DNA of 64,000 nucleotides from Solirubrobacter soli DSM 22325 (GTDB lineage Bacteria; Actinomycetota; Thermoleophilia; Solirubrobacterales; Solirubrobacteraceae): assembly GCF_000423665.1 (NCBI RefSeq), contig NZ_AUIK01000009.1, forward strand, positions 523,333 to 587,332, given 5' to 3'. Shown piece by piece: positions 59,937-64,000 of this stretch (the stretch's first letter is position 1; each line of letters begins with the position of its first letter). The notes beneath the pieces are model-generated. The model was not told the origin of the DNA. It made no database searches and worked only from the letters and a program-made list of their open reading frames with translations. A program made the translations under genes and the position numbers.

Positions 59937-60190
59937 AGAAACGGACCGCACGAAGTGCTGTCTCTGCTCGGGGGCGTGTTCCAGCTGGCCCGGGCGGGAG
60001 CCTGCCGCTGAACGCCGGCCACAACGGGGCACGGCGGTGGTCGCGCTGGATGCTGTGCCCGTCGGGGGCGCACGGCAACGCAGCACTGGCGGCCTTCAGG
60101 TGATCCTGTCTGTCCTCCAGAGGTCGTAGTCGAACGGACCGCGCGGGGCGGTCACTGCGTTCATACGTATCGACTGAGTGTCAAGAATCC
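59937..60190 (-). promoter_or_regulatory. Long leader/promoter region of the lysozyme-like gene
   Basis: On the minus strand a perfect TTGACA (60184-60179) is followed by TACGTATGAA-like sequence, giving a possible promoter with a leader of roughly 220 bases. The leader contains several GC-rich inverted segments. Leaders of cell-wall hydrolase genes in actinobacteria can carry the ydaO c-di-AMP riboswitch; I looked for its conserved core and did not find it. No gene is supported here. Confidence 0.4.
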
Positions 60191-61021
60191 TTAAGCGAGA
60201 CCTTCGACGAGGCAGTCGGTCAGCGCTCGCGCTTGCGAGCCGTCGCTGTCCAGGTCGGGATCGAAGACCGTGATCTGGACCCCCACCGCGCCCGCCGCGA
60301 CCTCCCGCAGCAGCGAGGAGAGCTCGTCGAACGTCAGCCCATCCGGGGCGGGGGAGTCGACCGCGGGGAGCAGCGCGCTGTCGATCACGTCGGCGTCGAC
60401 GTGCAGCCAGTACGGCACGTCAGGCACAACAGGACCTAACGCGCGCAGCTCGCGCAACCCGCGCACGGTGATGCCGGTCGCCGCCACCGCTTCCAGCTCG
60501 CCCGGGTCCTCCTCGCGGTCGCCGAGGTGGACCGCGTCGGCGTCGAGCACGTACGGGCCGAGCCCGCCGATGTCCGACAGCTCGGGCTCGAGCCGTCCCG
60601 TCACCCCCGCGAGATCCTCGCCCGCGACCGCGCCGATCCCGCCGGACCAGCCCGGATGGCGGAAGTCGAGGTGACCGTCGACGTGCAGCAGGCCGAACCT
60701 CCCCCGCCGGCGCAGGGCGAGCGTCGCGCCGAGCAGGATCGAGCAGTCGCCGCCGAGCACCAGGGGGCGTGCGCCGTCGTCCAGGAGCGAGCCGATCCGG
60801 TCGGCGAGCGTCTCCGTGTAGCCCGCGAGCGCCGCGCGGTTGACCGGCACCGAGACGTAGGCGGGTGCGTCGACGCGGCCGCCGTCCACCGCATCCAGCC
60901 GCTTGACGAGGCCGCACGCCCGCAGCGCGTCGGCGAGCCGGCGCACGCCCGGCTCGAAGCCCGGCGCGGGCGGGCGCAGCCCCAGGTTGCACGGCGCATC
61001 CAGGACCGTCCATCGGTTCAC
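60191..61021 (-). CDS. Arginase/agmatinase-family protein
   Basis: 276 residues. Manganese motifs are recognisable: LVLGGDCSILLGAT, LLHVDGHLDFR (normally H-V-D-A-H-x-D), YWLHVDADVIDSALLP (normally H-x-D-x-D-x-x-D-P) and TVFDPDLDSDGS at the C-terminus. The ureohydrolase fold is clear; variations around the second and third motifs suggest a substrate other than arginine. Start lies 12 bases from a conserved 59-bp repeat that ends the USP gene upstream. Confidence 0.88.
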   Translation of the reverse strand: MNRWTVLDAPCNLGLRPPAPGFEPGVRRLADALRACGLVKRLDAVDGGRVDAPAYVSVPVNRAALAGYTETLADRIGSLLDDGARPLVLGGDCSILLGATLALRRRGRFGLLHVDGHLDFRHPGWSGGIGAVAGEDLAGVTGRLEPELSDIGGLGPYVLDADAVHLGDREEDPGELEAVAATGITVRGLRELRALGPVVPDVPYWLHVDADVIDSALLPAVDSPAPDGLTFDELSSLLREVAAGAVGVQITVFDPDLDSDGSQARALTDCLVEGLA

Positions 61022-61032
61022 GGCGCCACACC

Positions 61033-61091
61033 CGGGATGCCCGAGATCGATCGGCTGGACCCGTGCAGGCGGTGGCCGGGCTCCGTCACGC
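61033..61091 (-). repeat. 59-bp intergenic repeat, copy 2
   Basis: CGGGATGCCCGA (61033-61044), 29 bases, GGCCGGGCTCCGTCACGC (61074-61091), identical in both ends and in length to the copy at 45149-45207; the middle 29 bases match at about half of positions. As in copy 1 the TCA is the stop of a minus-strand gene and a new minus-strand gene begins just beyond the left end. Confidence 0.65.
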
Positions 61092-61553
61092 CGCGAGGTC
61101 CGGGCCGTCGTCGCCGGACGGGCGATGAATGACGATGACCGGCACGTCGGACTCGTGCATCACGTGGTTGGAGACCGAGCCGAGCACGGCCGCGCTCACC
61201 CGCCCACGCCCGCGCGAGCCCATGACGATGACGTCGTGGTCGCCCTCACGGGCCGCGCGCAGGATCTCGCGCGCCGGGTCTCCGTCGAGCAGCCGCGTCG
61301 TCACCGAGAGGTCGTCCGGCACCCCATCGGCGGCGGCGCGCAGGCGCAGGTCGAACTCCTTCTGCTGGGCGTCGTGGATGCCTTTGGTCCCGCCCGGCGC
61401 CTGCCAGGACAGCAGCGGCGGCGGTGGGACGACCGTCACGAGCGCGAGACGCGCACGCGAGACCTGCGCGATCGCCACCGCGTGGGCGAGCGCGAGGTCG
61501 GCGTCGAGTGAGCCGTCGTAGGCGGCGAGGACGTGGCGATAGCGCGGTGGCAC
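61086..61553 (-). CDS. Universal stress protein
   Basis: 155 residues. MPPRYRHVLAAYDGSLDADL start and the ATP-binding motif VIVMGSRGRGRVSAAVLGSV followed by SNHVMHESDVPVIVIH. A Pro-rich loop (TVVPPPPLLSWQAPGG) lies after strand 2. Stress-related nucleotide-binding protein; separate from the USP cluster at 51358-52427. Divergent from the aminopeptidase gene, 35 bp between starts. Confidence 0.92.
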   Translation of the reverse strand: MPPRYRHVLAAYDGSLDADLALAHAVAIAQVSRARLALVTVVPPPPLLSWQAPGGTKGIHDAQQKEFDLRLRAAADGVPDDLSVTTRLLDGDPAREILRAAREGDHDVIVMGSRGRGRVSAAVLGSVSNHVMHESDVPVIVIHRPSGDDGPDLAA

Positions 61554-61588
61554 GGCTGCATCCTCGCACCAGCTACGCTCGCCGTGCC

Positions 61589-62791
61589 ATGGACGATGTC
61601 ACCCTCGCACGCTTCGCTGAGCTCGCCGTCGACTTCGGCGCCAACGTCCAGCCGGGACAGGTCGTCTCGCTGAGCGGGGCGCCGGGCAAGGAGCGGCTCG
61701 TGCGGGCGATCGCCGAGCGCGCGTACGTCAAGGGGGCGAAGTTCGTCGACCTCGCCTGGTTCGACCCCTGGATCAAGCGGGCGCGGATCGAGCACGCGCC
61801 GGACGACTCGATCGAGTACGTCCCGCCGTGGTACGGCGACCGGATCCTGACGATCGGCCGCGAGCGCGGCTCCGCGATCACGCTCTCCGGCCCCGTCGCC
61901 CCCGGTCTGATGGACGACCTGGACCCGGTCCGCGCCGGCCGCGACCGCCTGCCCGCGATCCGCGAGACCGGCGAGGTCGTCAGCCGCCGCGAGATCAACT
62001 GGACGATCCTGCCGGGCCCGACCGAGGCGTGGGCGGAGCTCGTCCACCCCGACCTCGAGCCCGACGCCGCCCTCGCCAAGCTCGAGGAGCAGCTCCTGCA
62101 CGTCCTGCGGCTGGACGAGGAGGACCCGGTGGCCGCGTGGCGCTCGCGCGCCGACCGCCTCGTCGAGGTGGCCGGCAAGCTCACCGACCGCCGCTTCGAC
62201 GCGCTCCACTACAGCGGTCCGGGCACGGACTTCACCGTCGGCCTGTTCCAGGGCGCGATGTGGCAGGCGGCGCGCTTCTCGACCGCCGACGGCATCCCGC
62301 ACATGCCGAACCTCCCCACCGAGGAGGTCTTCACGTCGCCCGACCCCACCCGCGTGGACGGTGTGGTCAGCGCTTCCAAGCCGCTCGTGCTGATCGACGG
62401 CACGGTCGTCCGCGACCTCGTCGTCAAGTTCGAGCACGGCCGCGTCGTCGAGCTCGACGCGAGCACCGCTCAGGAGACGATGCGCACGATCATCACGCGC
62501 GATGACGGCGCCGCGCGGCTCGGCGAGGTCGCGCTGGTGGACCGCGAGGGCCGGATCGGCGCGCTCGACACCGTGTTCTACGACACGCTGCTGGACGAGA
62601 ACGCGGCCTCGCACATCGCGCTCGGCCGCGCCTTCCCGTTCCTGGCCGCCGACGAGGAGACGGCCTCGCGCATGAACGAGTCCGACATCCACATCGACTT
62701 CATGATCGGCCGCCCCGACCTGACCGTCACCGGCATCACCACCGAGGGCGAGCGAGTGCCCGTTCTGGTGGATGGGGCATGGCAAATCTGA
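61589..62791 (+). CDS. M29-family thermophilic-type aminopeptidase
   Basis: 400 residues from ATG 61589. Characteristic pieces: FAELAVDFGANVQPGQVVSL, IRETGEVVSRREINWTILPGPT, the metal ligands in HMPNLPTEEVFTSPDPTRVDG (Glu), FYDTLLDENAASHIALGRAF (Tyr, Glu, His) and SDIHIDFMIG (His, Asp). Two-metal exopeptidase releasing N-terminal residues, cytosolic. It is directly upstream of a tRNA-Ser gene. Confidence 0.93.
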   Translation: MDDVTLARFAELAVDFGANVQPGQVVSLSGAPGKERLVRAIAERAYVKGAKFVDLAWFDPWIKRARIEHAPDDSIEYVPPWYGDRILTIGRERGSAITLSGPVAPGLMDDLDPVRAGRDRLPAIRETGEVVSRREINWTILPGPTEAWAELVHPDLEPDAALAKLEEQLLHVLRLDEEDPVAAWRSRADRLVEVAGKLTDRRFDALHYSGPGTDFTVGLFQGAMWQAARFSTADGIPHMPNLPTEEVFTSPDPTRVDGVVSASKPLVLIDGTVVRDLVVKFEHGRVVELDASTAQETMRTIITRDDGAARLGEVALVDREGRIGALDTVFYDTLLDENAASHIALGRAFPFLAADEETASRMNESDIHIDFMIGRPDLTVTGITTEGERVPVLVDGAWQI

Positions 62792-62819
62792 AACCGCGCT
62801 AGCCTGTCGCGCGTTCGTT

Positions 62820-62909
62820 GGAGAGGTGCCGGAGCGGCTGAACGGGCACGACTGGAAATCGTGTGACGGGGGTCAACCTCGTCCGAGGGTTCGAATCCCT
62901 CCCTCTCCG
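62820..62909 (+). tRNA. tRNA-Ser (anticodon GGA)
   Basis: Acceptor GGAGAGG/CCTCTCC, anticodon stem CACGA/TCGTG with loop CTGGAAA (anticodon GGA at 62854-62856, reads UCC/UCU), long variable arm, T-arm GAGGG-TTCGAAT-CCCTC and discriminator G at 62909. CCA not encoded. An IS481-type element begins 11 bases after it. Confidence 0.95.
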
Positions 62910-62971
62910 TAGGGCCTAGTTGTCCTGCCCGCGGTCTTGCTGGACAGTGATCAATTGATCTAGGGGAGAGT

Positions 62972-63035
62972 TGTCCGGTCCCTGCCGGACGCTGAGAGGT
63001 GCGAGCCAGCTCAGCGAGTGGAAAGGGACCGGACA
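62972..63035 (+). promoter_or_regulatory. Inverted repeat that can hide the transposase ribosome site
   Basis: TGTCCGGTCCCT (62972-62983) pairs perfectly with AGGGACCGGACA (63024-63035), which contains the AGGGA ribosome-binding bases and ends at the GTG 63036. A nested GCTGAG/CTCAGC stem lies in the loop. A palindrome GATCAATTGATC is at 62949-62960. Confidence 0.6.
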
Positions 63036-63977
63036 GTGCAAGACCGTAGATGCAGGTTCGGACTGGCGGCGCGGATCGAGATGGTCCGTCGTCGCGAGGC
63101 CGGGGAGTCGTTGCGTTCGATCGCGCGGTCGATGGCGTGTTCGCCGACGACGGTGAAGGTGCAGGCTGATCGGTGGGCGCAGGCCGACGAGGCCGGGCGG
63201 GCGGACTTCAGCTGTCTGGCGCCGCGGCGTCCGGTGCCTGCGTCGTGTCCGTGGCAGCTGAGCGGTGAGGAGCAAGCGCTGATCGTGCGAGCGCGGGAGC
63301 GCACCAATTGGGGCCCGATGCGGCTGGCGGCGTTGACGGGTCGGCACCGCTCAACGATCTGGAAGGTGCTCTGGCGCCACGGCGTGTCGCGTCGCCGGCG
63401 CGGCCGGCGGCAGACTTTTCGGCGCTTTGAGTGGAGCCAGCCCGGCGCGCTGTTGCACATCGATGCCTACAGCGCCCCGAAATTCCTGACGCCCGGGCAT
63501 CGCGTGACCGGCGATCGTGACAAGCACGACCGGGCGCGCAACCTCGGCAAGACCGTCGTGATCGCCGTCCAAGACGATCACACGCGCCTGGTCTATGCCG
63601 AGTTGCACAGCGCCGAGAACGGCGCGAACGTCTCGATCGTGCTGCGCCGCGCCGCGCGCTGGTTTCTCGAGCAGGGCTGCGGCCCCGTGGAGGCGGTCAT
63701 GAGCGACAACGCCAAGTGCTACTCGCGCAGCCACGCCTTTGGCGACACGCTCAGCGAGCTCGGCGCCCGTCACATCCTCATCCCGCCCTACACGCCGCGC
63801 TGGAACGGGAAGATCGAGCGCTTCTTCGGCACCCTCGAAGACGAATGGGCCCACGGCCGCCTCTGGCCCGACAGCGCCACCCGCGACCGCGCCCTGAGCT
63901 CATTCATCCGATACTTCAACCGCTACCGACCTCACAGCGCCGCAGGCGGCCGAGCACCCATCACCCGCGTCCACTAA
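63018..63977 (+). CDS. IS481-family transposase (DDE integrase core)
   Basis: 319 residues from GTG 63018; GTG 63036, directly after the hairpin with the ribosome site, is the more likely start (313 residues). N-terminal HTH (AARIEMVRRREAGESLRSIA, CSPTTVKVQADRWAQ), central LLHIDAYSAPKF with Asp149, MSDNAKCYS with Asp230 and WNGKIERFFGTL with Glu267 complete the DDE motif; the end FNRYRPHSAAGGRAPITRV is typical for IS481/IS3-type integrase cores. The coding part fills nearly the whole element. Confidence 0.93.
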   Translation: MERDRTVQDRRCRFGLAARIEMVRRREAGESLRSIARSMACSPTTVKVQADRWAQADEAGRADFSCLAPRRPVPASCPWQLSGEEQALIVRARERTNWGPMRLAALTGRHRSTIWKVLWRHGVSRRRRGRRQTFRRFEWSQPGALLHIDAYSAPKFLTPGHRVTGDRDKHDRARNLGKTVVIAVQDDHTRLVYAELHSAENGANVSIVLRRAARWFLEQGCGPVEAVMSDNAKCYSRSHAFGDTLSELGARHILIPPYTPRWNGKIERFFGTLEDEWAHGRLWPDSATRDRALSSFIRYFNRYRPHSAAGGRAPITRVH

Positions 63978-64000
63978 CTCCGCGGGCAGGACACCTAGTC

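Larger units (their letters stand above)
62921..63993 (+). mobile_element. Complete IS481-family insertion sequence
   Basis: 1073 bp. Perfect 14-bp terminal inverted repeats TGTCCTGCCCGCGG (62921-62934) and its complement (63980-63993), starting TGT and ending ACA. Both sides carry CCTAGT (62915-62920 and 63994-63999), a 6-bp target duplication matching the N-CTAG-N target of IS481. One transposase gene inside with an intact DDE triad, so the element may be active. Insertion lies just downstream of tRNA-Ser. Confidence 0.92.

Noticed and set aside
59937..60190. ydaO (c-di-AMP) riboswitch before the lysozyme-like gene
   Set aside because: The location is suggestive, but the conserved GAC/CAGCTAACC-type core segments of that class are not present on the minus strand.
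62820..62909. tRNA-Ser as integration site of a larger genomic island
   Set aside because: Only one IS follows before the window ends and no repeat of the tRNA 3' end or integrase gene is visible; an island beyond the window cannot be judged.

Overview
The window is a very G+C-rich, gene-dense stretch of bacterial chromosome. Several traits point to an actinobacterium: several ECF sigma factors, TetR-controlled DrrA-type ABC export, GTG/TTG starts, likely leaderless messages, a PknB-type kinase, and chains of genes joined by 4-bp ATGA/GTGA overlaps. Very large secreted ThuA/PKD proteins and the mix of catabolic genes make a soil Thermoleophilia (Solirubrobacter/Conexibacter-like) host my best guess. 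That is inference; there is no rRNA or ribosomal-protein gene here to prove it.

Layout. 1-3746: end of a SagB/nitroreductase-like gene, an EAL-like/HDOD signalling protein, and a translationally coupled three-gene unit headed by a papain/C39-like cysteine protease with an N-terminal LQR..GN motif. 3845-12142: drug-type MFS pumps, CN-hydrolase, SDR, TetR, an ECF41-type sigma factor with two facing copies of its probable promoter, threonine aldolase and LysR. 12139-19617: enolase-superfamily enzyme, DksA-like Zn protein, two further ECF sigma genes, and an ADP-ribosylglycohydrolase fused to a berberine-bridge-type FAD oxidase. 19647-22155: ABC-2 exporter with its TetR repressor. 22259-30271: a 2670-residue exported protein (cupredoxin, two ThuA domains, sugar-dehydrogenase propeller, PKD, CBM6-like and concanavalin-like modules). 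30333-38512: FAD monooxygenase, an MFS-cNMP-binding fusion, a G+C-rich repeat tract, and a four-gene operon (DNA glycosylase, aldo-keto reductase, thioesterase, lipase) opposite an acyl-CoA dehydrogenase. 38561-44065: secreted TIM-barrel epimerase-like protein sharing the C-terminal domain of the giant protein, YceH-like protein, a MITE-like insertion, UDP-sugar pyrophosphorylase and NYN nuclease, and an unknown two-repeat protein behind a sigma-28-like promoter. 44040-52427: FAD oxidase, divergent Ser/Thr kinase and HD-GYP genes, a 1265-residue repeat surface protein, and two USP-family proteins. 52477-62909: subtilase, tadA, two tRNA-Ser genes, several tiny genes, a FadD-like ligase with a decayed paralogue, TetR, LuxR-type regulator, lysozyme-like protein, arginase-like protein, USP and M29 aminopeptidase. 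62921-63993: a complete IS481-family element.

How the parts fit. Most pieces are local regulator-plus-target units: TetR/SDR, ECF41/MFS, LysR/threonine aldolase, TetR/ABC, and TetR near the ligase. Each has dyad-symmetric sites in the shared intergenic gap. Second-messenger and phosphorylation modules (HDOD, HD-GYP, STPK, cNMP-binding pump, USPs) recur. Secreted carbohydrate-related proteins dominate the middle. No CRISPR array, prophage or rRNA operon was seen. Five small genes of 27-57 codons were found by direct reading.
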